Source of the DNA: Alphaproteobacteria bacterium
GTDB lineage: Bacteria > Pseudomonadota > Alphaproteobacteria > Rhodobacterales > Rhodobacteraceae
Direction of reading: 5' to 3'
DNA: 33,749 bases
Assembly: GCA_030428355.1 (NCBI GenBank)
Contig: JAUIBL010000034.1
Coordinates: forward strand, 1 to 33,749
The position numbers and the translations under genes are program-made. Positions 8,111 to 15,624 of this stretch are shown in pieces. The stretch's first letter is position 1. The number at the start of each line of letters is the position of its first letter. The notes below the pieces were generated by a model, which made no database searches, was not told where the DNA came from, and saw only the letters and a list, made by a program, of their open reading frames with translations.

Positions 8111-8725
8111 ATGAACTCACCCGCCAGAAAGCCAAGTCGAATCCAGACCGAGAACCGTCAACGCATCCGTGACGCGGCACTCGGGCTCTTTGCGACACAC
8201 GGATTCCGCGGCACCACGCTCGACCAGATCGCCGAGGCCTGCGGGATGCACAAACCCAACCTCATTTACTATTATGACAGCAAGGAAGCGATCCATATCG
8301 ACCTTCTGAATACCTTGATGGAGGAATGGCTCAGCCCGCTCGACGCGATGAACCCGGATGGGGACCCGCTTGAGGAAATCCTCGGGTATATCCGGCGCAA
8401 GATGGAAATGAGCCGCCTCTATCCCCGCGAGTCGCGCCTCTTCGCAAACGAGATCGTGCAAGGGGCGCCTCGGATGCTTCCGCATCTGGAACGCACACTG
8501 AAACCGCTGTTCGACAGGCAATGCGGGATCCTTGCGAAATGGATGAAGGACGGCAAGATCGCAGAGATGCACCCCGCGCATCTCATTTTTTCGATCTGGG
8601 CCGTCACCCAGCATTACGCGGATTTCGAAGCCCAGATTTCGGTCCTGTTGCCGGGAGACGACAAACGCGCACGGGGCGCGGACCAGTTTGTCGAGATGAT
8701 GTTCCGGAAAGTGCTGACGCCATAG
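8111..8725 (+). CDS. rutR: RutR-type TetR-family regulator of pyrimidine degradation
   Basis: A 204-residue TetR-family repressor. The N-terminal helix-turn-helix is at about residues 35-65 (LDQIAEACGMHKPNLIYYY). The C-terminal ligand domain is the RutR type, with the recognisable stretches YPRESRLFANEI, ILAKWMKDGKI and IWAVTQHYADF. E. coli RutR binds uracil or thymine and then leaves its operator; the same ligand is likely here. It is divergent from the hyuC-hydA-importer operon, with the palindrome 7982-7997 between them, and a second copy precedes preT-preA. This arrangement suggests autoregulation and control of the whole pathway. An AGGA lies about 9 bases before the ATG. Confidence 0.92.
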   Translation: MNSPARKPSRIQTENRQRIRDAALGLFATHGFRGTTLDQIAEACGMHKPNLIYYYDSKEAIHIDLLNTLMEEWLSPLDAMNPDGDPLEEILGYIRRKMEMSRLYPRESRLFANEIVQGAPRMLPHLERTLKPLFDRQCGILAKWMKDGKIAEMHPAHLIFSIWAVTQHYADFEAQISVLLPGDDKRARGADQFVEMMFRKVLTP

Positions 8726-8769
8726 AGGCGTTTACCAAGCGTTAAGCATACCTGGCCGACACTGGCGGC

Positions 8770-9012
8770 ATGTTGATGAACACGCCCTTCGAGTCGCCCA
8801 CAGCCTACAACCCGGCATGGCGAGACCAATTGTTCAGCGCCGATGCGGTACGGCGCAAAGGTGTTGTGCGCCGCAAGAAAGGCGCAATCCACAGGGAGGT
8901 CGGGTTGAGCCTTCTTCGCGCCGAAGTGCAGGCGCGCGGGTTTCAGCTTTTCGATGTCGGCACGGATTATCTGATCGTGTGCCACTCTCAACCAATCACA
9001 CGCATCGGCTGA
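8770..9012 (+). CDS. Small basic protein of unknown function
   Basis: An 80-residue frame downstream of rutR on the same strand, 44 bases after it. It has no membrane segment. It contains a basic stretch (VRRKGVVRRKKGAIHREVG, residues 27-45) followed by RAEVQARGFQLFDVGTDYLIVC, here cited as RGFQLFDVGTDYLIVC. The pattern of a GVVRR strand, an amphipathic helix and a final VVC-like strand looks like a real small domain, and I have the impression similar proteins occur in other Rhodobacterales, but I cannot name a family. ATG codons at 8770 and 8776 are both possible; neither has a strong ribosome site. It faces preA tail to tail, so it may be a passenger of the pyrimidine locus. Confidence 0.62.
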   Translation: MLMNTPFESPTAYNPAWRDQLFSADAVRRKGVVRRKKGAIHREVGLSLLRAEVQARGFQLFDVGTDYLIVCHSQPITRIG

Positions 9013-9088
9013 CGGCGGGTCAGTCGATCGTTACGACCGGGCACTGGGCGGGCCGCTGACAGTCGGCTTGCCGATTGCCCGCACCTCC

Positions 9089-9152
9089 AGAATTTTATGG
9101 GAGCGTTTGAGAATCTTCGTACGAAGATTCTCAGGCCACCCCATAAAATTCT
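9089..9152. repeat. Nested 64-base inverted repeat after preA
   Basis: Outer arms AGAATTTTATGGG (9089-9101) and CCCATAAAATTCT (9140-9152) are exact complements. Inside lies a perfect 26-base palindrome (9108-9133) whose half is TGAGAATCTTCGT. The two layers are separated by six unpaired bases on each side (agcgtt and ggccac). It lies between the ends of the small gene (9012) and preA (9183), so it could be a bidirectional terminator or a mobile intergenic repeat. There is no T run long enough to call it a standard intrinsic terminator. Confidence 0.85.
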
Positions 9153-9182
9153 ATTAAGCCCGTACAGAAAACGGCTCGCGCT

Positions 9183-10490
9183 CTACTCGGCCGCCTGACG
9201 CACGGCTGGATTGTTCGGATGCGTTGTCCAATCCCCATGCTCCGCCGCAACGGGCAGACCGGTCCGCTCGTCCACAACACCGACGTCCAGCCGTTCCATC
9301 GTGATACAGTCCTCGACCGGGCAGACGTTGACGCACAGGTTGCAGGCCACGCATTCGTCATCCTTGACCGTGAACACCCGGTCCTCGGACATGGCAATCG
9401 CCTGATGCGACGTGTCTTCACAGGCCGCAAAGCAGCGTCCACAGGAGATGCACAGGTCCTGATTGATCCGGGCCTTGGTGACGTAGTTCAGGTTCAGATG
9501 CTGCCAATCGCTGACATTCGGCACGGCGCGGCCGATCAAATCCGAAGTCGATGCAAGCCCCTTGTCATCCAGATACTGGGACAGACCGGAACTCATCTCC
9601 TGTACGATCTTGAACCCATAGGTCATTGCAGCGGTGCAGACCTGCACATTGCCCGCACCCAACGCCATGAACTCGGCGGCATCTTTCCAAGTGGTCACAC
9701 CGCCAATACCTGAAATCGGCAGACCCCGCATCTCGGGCGTGCGCGCGATTTCGGCCACCATGTTGAGCGCAATCGGCTTGACCGCAGGACCACAATAGCC
9801 ACCATGCGCACCTTTGCCGTCAATCGTCGGCTCCGGTGCGAACAGGTCCAGATCGACCGAGGTGATCGAATTGATCGTGTTGATCAGGCTCACCGCGTCG
9901 GCCCCGCCCGCATGCGCCGCCATCGCGGGTTTCCGGATGTCGGTGATGTTGGGCGTCAGCTTCACGATGCAGGGCATGCGGGTGTTCTGCTTCACCCAGC
10001 GCGTCACCATCTCGATATATTCGGGCACCTGCCCCACCGCGCTGCCCATGCCGCGTTCCGACATGCCATGTGGGCAACCGAAATTCAGTTCGACCCCATC
10101 CGCGCCGGTTTCCTCGACCAGCGGCAGGATCGCCTTCCACGCCTCCTCGACGCAAGGCACCATGAGCGACACGACCATCGCGCGGTCGGGGTAGTCGCGC
10201 TTGACCGCCTTGATCTCGCGCAGATTCACCTCAAGGGGCCGGTCGGTGATCAGCTCGATATTGTTGAGGCCCAAGAGCCGCCGATCCGCCCCCCAGATCG
10301 CGCCGTAGCGCGGTCCGTTGACGTTCACGATGGGTGGCCCCGCCTCGCCCAGCGTTTTCCAGACAACGCCGCCCCACCCCGCCTCAAAGGCGCGACGGAC
10401 GTTGTATTCCTTGTCCGTCGGCGGTGCCGAGGCGAGCCAGAACGGGTTTGGGCTCTTGATGCCCACGAAGTCGGTTGTCAGGTCAGCCAT
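9183..10490 (-). CDS. preA: Dihydropyrimidine dehydrogenase catalytic subunit PreA
   Basis: A 435-residue protein with an FMN-dependent dihydroorotate-dehydrogenase-like barrel (about residues 1-320) and a C-terminal ferredoxin part with two [4Fe-4S] sites (C347, C350, C353, C357 and C380, C383, C386, C390). It reduces uracil or thymine to the 5,6-dihydro form using electrons from PreT. The active-site loop reads GCPHGMSERGMGSAVGQ. V152 there falls where mammalian DPD, by my recollection, has the acid Cys671; E. coli PreA seems to share this change. The ATG at 10490 has GGGAGG seven bases upstream; the TTG two codons earlier is rejected. Only 16 bases separate it from preT. Confidence 0.95.
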   Translation of the reverse strand: MADLTTDFVGIKSPNPFWLASAPPTDKEYNVRRAFEAGWGGVVWKTLGEAGPPIVNVNGPRYGAIWGADRRLLGLNNIELITDRPLEVNLREIKAVKRDYPDRAMVVSLMVPCVEEAWKAILPLVEETGADGVELNFGCPHGMSERGMGSAVGQVPEYIEMVTRWVKQNTRMPCIVKLTPNITDIRKPAMAAHAGGADAVSLINTINSITSVDLDLFAPEPTIDGKGAHGGYCGPAVKPIALNMVAEIARTPEMRGLPISGIGGVTTWKDAAEFMALGAGNVQVCTAAMTYGFKIVQEMSSGLSQYLDDKGLASTSDLIGRAVPNVSDWQHLNLNYVTKARINQDLCISCGRCFAACEDTSHQAIAMSEDRVFTVKDDECVACNLCVNVCPVEDCITMERLDVGVVDERTGLPVAAEHGDWTTHPNNPAVRQAAE

Positions 10491-10506
10491 TCTCAATCCT
10501 CCCGGA

Positions 10507-11832
10507 TCAGGCGCGCATCAGCGCGGCGTGGATGTCTTCGGCGGCGTCCCGCCCTTCGGCAACGGCAGTCACAGTCAGGTCTTCCCCACCAGCGGCGCAA
10601 TCGCCCCCGGCCCAGACGCCTTTGACCGAGGTGCGGCCGGGTCCGGTCACGGCAATCTTGCGCCCGTCGAGATCAGGCAGGTCATCGCCGGTCAGCGTCT
10701 GACCGATCGCCTTGAACACCTGATCGGCGGCAAGCCGGAAAGTCTGGCCGGTGGGTGTCAGGTCGTCATCGGTGAATTCGAACTCGATCTCGCGCACGGC
10801 CCCGTTGCCATGCACCGCGATGGGCGAGGCATTTGTGATGATCCGCACGCCCTTTGCGGTGGCAAGTTCCTGTTCCCAGACGCTGGCATTCATCCGGTCG
10901 CGACCGCGGCGATAGACGATCGTCACGTTCAACGCGCCCAGCAGTTTCGACTGAACCGCCGCATCCACAGCCGTCATGCCACCGCCGATCACGACGACGT
11001 CACGGCCGACGGGCAGAGTGCTGAGATCCGCGCATTGACGCAGATCAGCGATGAATCCCACCGCATCCAGCACGCCCTCCTTGTCGGCCCCCGGTGCCGT
11101 CAGAGCGTTGACGCCCCCCAGACCCATGCCGAGGAACACCGCGTCATAGTCCGACTGAAGGTCGGCCATCGCCACATCACGGCCCAGCGCCATGTTGTTG
11201 CGGATTTCAATTCCGCCGATCTGCAGGAGCCAGTCGACTTCGCGCGCTGCAAAATCCTCGGTGCTCTTGTAGGCGGCGATGCCGTATTCGTTCAGACCAC
11301 CGGCCTTGGGTCGCGCGTCAAAGACCACGACGTCATGCCCGTGCATCGCCAGACGGTGCGCACAGGCCAGACCTGCCGGACCGGCCCCGACAACGGCAAT
11401 ACGCTTGCCGGTCGAGGCCGCCCGGGAGAAGGGATGCACCCCCTGCGCCATCAGCGTGTCGGTCGCGTAACGCTGCAGGCGGCCGATCTGGACCGGCTCT
11501 CCTTCGGCGGTTTCGCGCACACAGGCCTGTTCGCACAGGGTTTCGGTTGGGCAGACGCGCGCACACATGCCGCCCATGATGTTCTGCGTCAGGATCGTCT
11601 TGGCCGCCGCTTCGGGAGTTCTAGTGGCGATCTGGCGGATGAAGAGCGGGATGTCGATGTCGGTGGGGCAAGCAGTGATGCAGGGCGCATCGTGGCAGAA
11701 GTAGCAGCGGTCTGCCGCCACCAGGGCCTCGTGATCACTCAGGGGGGCGTGCAGGTCGGCAAATCCGGCGCTGAGCGCGTCGGCATCCAAACGGCCCGAA
11801 ACTATGCCTTCTTTCAATGCTCTGGCGTCCAT
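10507..11832 (-). CDS. preT: Dihydropyrimidine dehydrogenase NAD(P)H-oxidising subunit PreT
   Basis: A 441-residue GltD-like flavoprotein. The N-terminal domain has two [4Fe-4S] motifs (C43, C46, C51, C55 and C90, C94, C100, C104). An FAD-binding GAGPAG follows at 149-154, and a second dinucleotide motif (VVVIGGGMTAVD) binds NAD(P)H. It passes electrons to PreA. In mammals the two parts are one chain; here they are split as in E. coli. The ATG at 11832 has GGAG seven bases upstream; a GTG two codons earlier is less likely. An operator like that of the hyuC operon is centred 65 bases upstream, so both units should respond to the same regulator. Confidence 0.95.
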   Translation of the reverse strand: MDARALKEGIVSGRLDADALSAGFADLHAPLSDHEALVAADRCYFCHDAPCITACPTDIDIPLFIRQIATRTPEAAAKTILTQNIMGGMCARVCPTETLCEQACVRETAEGEPVQIGRLQRYATDTLMAQGVHPFSRAASTGKRIAVVGAGPAGLACAHRLAMHGHDVVVFDARPKAGGLNEYGIAAYKSTEDFAAREVDWLLQIGGIEIRNNMALGRDVAMADLQSDYDAVFLGMGLGGVNALTAPGADKEGVLDAVGFIADLRQCADLSTLPVGRDVVVIGGGMTAVDAAVQSKLLGALNVTIVYRRGRDRMNASVWEQELATAKGVRIITNASPIAVHGNGAVREIEFEFTDDDLTPTGQTFRLAADQVFKAIGQTLTGDDLPDLDGRKIAVTGPGRTSVKGVWAGGDCAAGGEDLTVTAVAEGRDAAEDIHAALMRA

Positions 11833-11884
11833 CTTCACACTCCGAAGTCAGCTTGAACAGATGAGGAACGCTCTCACGGGTCAA

Positions 11885-11908
11885 AAATTTTATCAACTGG
11901 TAAAATTT
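11885..11908. promoter_or_regulatory. RutR-type operator upstream of preT
   Basis: The core TTTATCA-AC-TGGTAAA (11889-11904) differs in one base from the perfect palindrome at 7982-7997. The symmetry continues outward: AAATTTTATCA on the left pairs with TGGTAAAATTT on the right with one mismatch. It overlaps A/T-rich sequence suitable for a -10 region of the preT promoter (such as TAAAAT on the minus strand). Confidence 0.78.
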
Positions 11909-12050
11909 TACACCTGGCGCTTTTTCTGAAATGCTGCGCTGCGGCGTTATGCATTTTCGGCTTGGCGGGTATTCCAAACCAGAGGTACTCATCGCGATTT
12001 CAACAACTTAGATGGGAGTGAGTAATCTTTGAGCATTGCAGAGGCACAGC

Positions 12051-12266
12051 ATGGCACTCACACACTCTTACCAAGGCGAAAAGCCCGGTTTTTTCAACAG
12101 CCTGCTTGATGGCCTGACTCGCGGTATGAGCCAGGTCGTGGAAGCAAATTCCCGCATCCGCGAAGTCGAGCGTCTTCAGGCGCTGTCGGACGAAGCACTG
12201 GCCGCCAAAGGCATCCGTCGCGACGACATCGTGCGTCACGTGTTCCGGGATCTCTACTGGCTATAA
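12051..12266 (+). CDS. DUF1127 (YjiS-like) small protein
   Basis: A 71-residue protein whose C-terminal part, from about residue 42, follows the DUF1127 pattern: LQALSDEALAAKGIRRDDIVRHVF. This is the short arginine-rich motif with an L-D-D-x-L-x-x-I-G-I-x-R-like core, here somewhat diverged. Family members in alphaproteobacteria have been linked to phosphate and carbon stress and to small-RNA interaction; whether that holds here is unknown. The ATG at 12051 has GAGG six bases upstream; a TTG five codons earlier is also open. It is monocistronic, with its own terminator, and starts about 140 bases from the preT operator in the opposite direction. Confidence 0.82.
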   Translation: MALTHSYQGEKPGFFNSLLDGLTRGMSQVVEANSRIREVERLQALSDEALAAKGIRRDDIVRHVFRDLYWL

Positions 12267-12292
12267 TCGGGTCGTCCGCGACGTTGATTGGA

Positions 12293-12323
12293 AAAAAGGC
12301 TGCACAAAGCGTGCGGCCTTTTT
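12293..12323 (+). terminator. Intrinsic terminator of the DUF1127 gene
   Basis: Stem AAAAAGGCTGCAC (12293-12305) pairs with GTGCGGCCTTTTT (12311-12323) with one G-U, loop of 5, followed by CTTTTTC. It starts 26 bases after the stop codon. Confidence 0.9.
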
Positions 12324-12345
12324 CTTTTTCCGCACCCTAACCATG

Positions 12346-12373
12346 AAAAAAGCCGCCCCCAAGGGACGGCTTT
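12346..12373 (-). terminator. Intrinsic terminator of rpsD
   Basis: On the minus strand, AAAGCCG (12373-12367) pairs with CGGCTTT (12355-12349) with an 11-base loop that can extend by C-G pairs, followed by T residues to 12346. It lies about 55 bases after the rpsD stop codon. Confidence 0.85.
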
Positions 12374-12374
12374 G

Positions 12375-12418
12375 AAACGTACGAAAAGAGCGGTCGAAGC
12401 GTACGTTTGATCCGTACG
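12375..12418. repeat. CGTACG-containing dyad in the rpsD 3' region
   Basis: AAACGTACG (12375-12383) and CGTACGTTT (12400-12408) are exact inverted copies with a 16-base loop; a third CGTACG is at 12413-12418. All three lie between the rpsD stop codon and its terminator, giving an extra hairpin in the 3' untranslated region. Confidence 0.75.
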
Positions 12419-12428
12419 CTTGCCCGGA

Positions 12429-13049
12429 TCAGTTCTGAGCGTAGTATTCGATGACGAGGTTCGGTTCCATCATCACCGGGTAGGGCACATCGCTGAGACC
12501 CGGTGTGCGGACGAAGGTCGCCTTCATCTTGGAGTGATCGGCTTCGATGTAATCGGGCACATCACGCTCGGGCAACTGGGTTGCTTCGAGAACAACCGCG
12601 ATCTGCTTGGACTTGTCGCGGACCTCGATCACGTCGCCTTCCTTGACGCGGTAGGACGGGATGTTCACGCGCTGGCCGTTGACGGTCACGTGGCCGTGGT
12701 TCACGAACTGACGGGCGGCAAAGATCGTCGGCACGAATTTCGCGCGGTAGACGACGGCGTCCAGACGGCGCTCGAGCAGGCCGATCAGTTGCTCACCGGT
12801 GTCGCCGCGCAGACGTTCGGCTTCGGCGAAGATGCGGCGGAACTGCTTTTCGGTCAGGTCGCCGTAATAGCCCTTGAGCTTCTGCTTGGCGCGGAGCTGC
12901 AGGCCGAAGTCGGACATCTTGCCCTTGCGGCGCTGGCCGTGCTGGCCGGGGCCGTATTCGCGGCGGTTGACGGGGGATTTCGGACGGCCCCAGATGTTTT
13001 CGCCCATCCGGCGGTCGATTTTGTACTTGGCAGACGTGCGTTTTGTCAC
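12429..13049 (-). CDS. rpsD: 30S ribosomal protein S4
   Basis: A 206-residue primary 16S rRNA-binding protein of the small subunit. The start is the GTG at 13049 (protein begins [20 protein letters not shown]), with AAGGAG seven bases upstream; the longer open frame to 13133 is leader sequence. The S4 N-terminal domain is followed by the RNA-binding S4 fold from about residue 95 ([13 protein letters not shown], and [18 protein letters not shown]). It is transcribed alone, unlike the alpha operon of enterobacteria, with a recognisable promoter at 13170-13197 and a terminator at 12346-12373. Confidence 0.97.
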   Translation of the reverse strand: MTKRTSAKYKIDRRMGENIWGRPKSPVNRREYGPGQHGQRRKGKMSDFGLQLRAKQKLKGYYGDLTEKQFRRIFAEAERLRGDTGEQLIGLLERRLDAVVYRAKFVPTIFAARQFVNHGHVTVNGQRVNIPSYRVKEGDVIEVRDKSKQIAVVLEATQLPERDVPDYIEADHSKMKATFVRTPGLSDVPYPVMMEPNLVIEYYAQN

Positions 13050-13169
13050 GGCTGATCTCCTTCTTGGGTCGACGCCCCGGGGGGCGACAATGAAGGGCGT
13101 TGTCCTTTTGGGTGCGATACCCATGACAGGCATCCCCTTACGGGGGCCACCAACACCAATGAAGCCGCG

Positions 13170-13197
13170 CTTATACGGCGGCGCGTGACAGAGTCAA
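13170..13197 (-). promoter_or_regulatory. Sigma-70-type promoter of rpsD
   Basis: On the minus strand: -35 TTGACT (13197-13192), 16-base spacer, -10 TATAAG (13175-13170). A start of transcription near 13163 would leave a leader of about 113 bases before the GTG start of rpsD. The promoter lies over the upstream extension of the EAL gene, which argues for a start of that gene further down. Confidence 0.75.
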
Positions 13198-13277
13198 CAG
13201 ACGAATTCTGCACCCGCATTAAGCCTTGTTTAAGACGGATGTCCGACACTGCCCTCAATACCAGAGATGAGGGTTTC

Positions 13278-14105
13278 ATGCCGCACCGTGCCGTTCGCAA
13301 GACACTTGGTCCATCGCCGCTGGATGCGGCGGCACAGACGCGGGATCTGAACATCCTCGCCATTGTCGAAGAGGCGATCCGGCACCGCGAGGTGCGGCTG
13401 GCGTATCAGCCCGTGGTCCAGGCCCGGCAACAGGATCAGGTCGCGTTTTACGAGGGGCTGATCCGGGTCGTTGATCCGACCGGACGCATCATACCCGCCG
13501 GGCAGTTTATTGAGGCGATCGAAGAACGCGAAAGCGGGCGGCTTCTGGATTGCCTTGCTTTGGAACACGGGCTGCGCATGCTCGGGCAAAGTCCGGGCCT
13601 GCGTCTGGCGATCAACCTGTCGGCGCGGTCGATCGGCTATCCCAAATGGCGCAAGGTGCTGGAGCGCGGGATGGCGCGTGATCCGTCCGCTGCAGAGCGC
13701 CTGATCCTCGAAATCACCGAAGCCTCGGCCATGCTGGTGCCGGAACTTGTGGTGCAGGCGATGCGTGATCTGCAGCGTCTGGGTATCAGTTTTGCACTTG
13801 ATGATTTCGGGGCGGGTTATACCGCGCTGCGCTACCTGCGGGAATTCCAGTTCGACATTCTCAAGATAGACGGTCAATTCATCCGTGGCATTGCAACGGA
13901 CACCGACAATCAGGTGCTCACCCGAGCCATTCTCGCGATTGCACAGCAATTCGATATGTTCACGGTGGCGGAATTTGTTGAATCCTCTGCCGATGCGCAA
14001 ACCCTCGCGCATCTGGGTCTGGATTTCCTGCAAGGTTATTATTTCGGCGCACCTACGGTCGATCCGCCGTGGCGTTCGGTGGGTGCGGAGCGTCTGGTTC
14101 ACTGA
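13278..14105 (+). CDS. EAL-domain protein, probable cyclic-di-GMP phosphodiesterase
   Basis: A 275-residue protein that is essentially one EAL domain. The signature is EGL (in FYEGLIRV) in place of EAL. The metal and catalytic residues look complete: N and E in AINLSARS and LEITEAS, the DD pair in LDDFGAGYTAL, the lysine in LKIDGQF, the later glutamate in VAEFVES, and Q in FLQGYYFGAP. It should therefore be able to cut c-di-GMP to pGpG. There is no GGDEF, sensor or membrane part. I chose the ATG at 13278, with GAGGG four bases before it; ATG 13239 and GTG 13185 are also in frame, but the latter lies in the rpsD promoter. Divergent from rpsD. Confidence 0.88.
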   Translation: MPHRAVRKTLGPSPLDAAAQTRDLNILAIVEEAIRHREVRLAYQPVVQARQQDQVAFYEGLIRVVDPTGRIIPAGQFIEAIEERESGRLLDCLALEHGLRMLGQSPGLRLAINLSARSIGYPKWRKVLERGMARDPSAAERLILEITEASAMLVPELVVQAMRDLQRLGISFALDDFGAGYTALRYLREFQFDILKIDGQFIRGIATDTDNQVLTRAILAIAQQFDMFTVAEFVESSADAQTLAHLGLDFLQGYYFGAPTVDPPWRSVGAERLVH

Positions 14106-14293
14106 GAACGGACGCCCATGCAATGACGCTACGTCAACTCCGTCATGCACAAAAGCCCTGAGACACCCTGTCCGGTATGCGGCAGTCCACCATTCCGATA
14201 GGAGGTCGCGAGAACGGGTCTGGGGCCGTGGTCGCAATTCCGCGATAATCACCACGGAATCACATCTGGACCATGACCTTGGTGGAGGAACAT

Positions 14294-15469
14294 ATGACCA
14301 ACGTCGTTATCGCATCCGCCGCTCGGACAGCCGTTGGCTCGTTCGGCGGTTCTTTCGCAAACACACCGGCACATGATCTGGGCGCAGCCGTGCTGAACGC
14401 GCTGGTCGAACGCGCAGGCATCGAGAAAGAGGCCGTTTCCGAGACGATCCTCGGTCAGGTCCTTACCGCGGCACAGGGTCAGAACCCGGCGCGTCAGGCG
14501 CATATCAATGCCGGTCTGCCGCAGGAAAGCGCGGCCTGGGGCATCAACCAGGTCTGCGGATCGGGCCTGCGGGCCGTTGCACTGGGCGCACAGCACATCA
14601 TGCTGGGCGATGCAGAGGTCGTCTGCGCCGGTGGTCAGGAAAACATGACGCTGTCTCCCCATGCCGCGCATCTGCGCGCCGGTCACAAGATGGGCGACGT
14701 GTCCTACATCGACACGATGATCCGTGATGGCCTTTGGGACGCGTTCAACGGTTACCACATGGGCCAGACCGCCGAAAACGTCGCCGAGAAATGGCAGATC
14801 AGCCGCGAGATGCAGGACGAGTTCGCTGTCGCTTCGCAGAACAAGGCCGAAGCCGCGCAGAAAGCGGGCAAGTTCGATGACGAGGTGATCGCCTTCACCA
14901 TCAAGACCCGCAAGGGCGACATCGTGGTCGACAAGGACGAATACATCCGCCACGGCGCAACCATCGAAGCGATGCAGAAACTGCGCCCCGCCTTCACCAA
15001 GGACGGTTCGGTCACAGCCGCCAACGCTTCGGGCCTGAATGACGGCGCAGCGGGCGTTCTGCTGATGAGCGAAGAAAACGCGGCCAAGCGCGGCATCACG
15101 CCGATGGCCCGCATCGCATCGTACGCAACCGCCGGCCTTGACCCGGCGATCATGGGCGTCGGCCCGATCCATGCCTCGCGCAAGGCGCTGGAGAAAGCCG
15201 GTTGGTCGGTTGGCGACCTGGATCTGGTCGAAGCCAACGAAGCTTTTGCCGCTCAGGCCTGTGCGGTGAACAAGGATATGGGCTGGGATCCGGCCATCGT
15301 GAACGTCAATGGTGGCGCGATCGCCATCGGTCACCCGATCGGCGCGTCCGGCGCCCGCGTTCTGAATACGCTGCTGTTCGAAATGCAGCGCCGCGATGCC
15401 AAGAAGGGTCTCGCGACCCTGTGCATCGGTGGCGGCATGGGCGTTGCCCTCTGCGTCGAGCGGGGCTGA
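14294..15469 (+). CDS. phaA: Acetyl-CoA C-acetyltransferase (beta-ketothiolase)
   Basis: A 391-residue thiolase that condenses two acetyl-CoA to acetoacetyl-CoA, or does the reverse in degradation. The active-site residues are C88 (NQVCGSG), H347 ([12 protein letters not shown]) and C377 (LCIGGGMG). Length fits the family exactly. The ATG at 14294 has GGAGGA upstream; the frame open from 14273 is not needed. It is followed by its own terminator and then phaB, so the two PHB-precursor genes are neighbours with separate transcription signals. The polymerase phaC is not in the window. Confidence 0.96.
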   Translation: MTNVVIASAARTAVGSFGGSFANTPAHDLGAAVLNALVERAGIEKEAVSETILGQVLTAAQGQNPARQAHINAGLPQESAAWGINQVCGSGLRAVALGAQHIMLGDAEVVCAGGQENMTLSPHAAHLRAGHKMGDVSYIDTMIRDGLWDAFNGYHMGQTAENVAEKWQISREMQDEFAVASQNKAEAAQKAGKFDDEVIAFTIKTRKGDIVVDKDEYIRHGATIEAMQKLRPAFTKDGSVTAANASGLNDGAAGVLLMSEENAAKRGITPMARIASYATAGLDPAIMGVGPIHASRKALEKAGWSVGDLDLVEANEAFAAQACAVNKDMGWDPAIVNVNGGAIAIGHPIGASGARVLNTLLFEMQRRDAKKGLATLCIGGGMGVALCVERG

Positions 15470-15493
15470 TCCGGCACGGTTAACGCAACGAAC

Positions 15494-15518
15494 AGGGGCG
15501 CCAAGAGCGCCCCTTTTT
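15494..15518 (+). terminator. Intrinsic terminator of phaA
   Basis: Perfect 8-base stem AGGGGCGC (15494-15501) and GCGCCCCT (15507-15514), 5-base loop, followed by TTTT. Confidence 0.92.
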
Positions 15519-15546
15519 CGTGGGTTTCCCAAAGCACGGAATTTCT

Positions 15547-15586
15547 TTGCGCAATAATGTTGCGCATATCCGATCCCAAGTATAAC
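15547..15586 (+). promoter_or_regulatory. phaB promoter with repeated TTGCGCA boxes
   Basis: TTGCGCA occurs twice (15547-15553 and 15560-15566), each holding the palindrome TGCGCA, with centres 13 bases apart. The second overlaps a possible -35 and is followed 15 bases later by TATAAC (15581-15586), a good -10. TGC/GCA-rich sites are known for PhaR, the PHB regulator of Paracoccus and Rhodobacter, so this may be its operator; that link is inference. Confidence 0.5.
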
Positions 15587-15624
15587 AACCTTACAAAGCC
15601 AGACCACCCAAGAGGAGACTCCCC

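Noticed and set aside
8731..8746. TTTACCA before the small gene as a third RutR site
   Set aside because: The right half matches only four of seven positions; it fits a CtrA-like TTTA-N7-TTAA pattern equally well, and neither can be decided.
12420..13055. 211-codon frame on the plus strand
   Set aside because: Antisense to rpsD.
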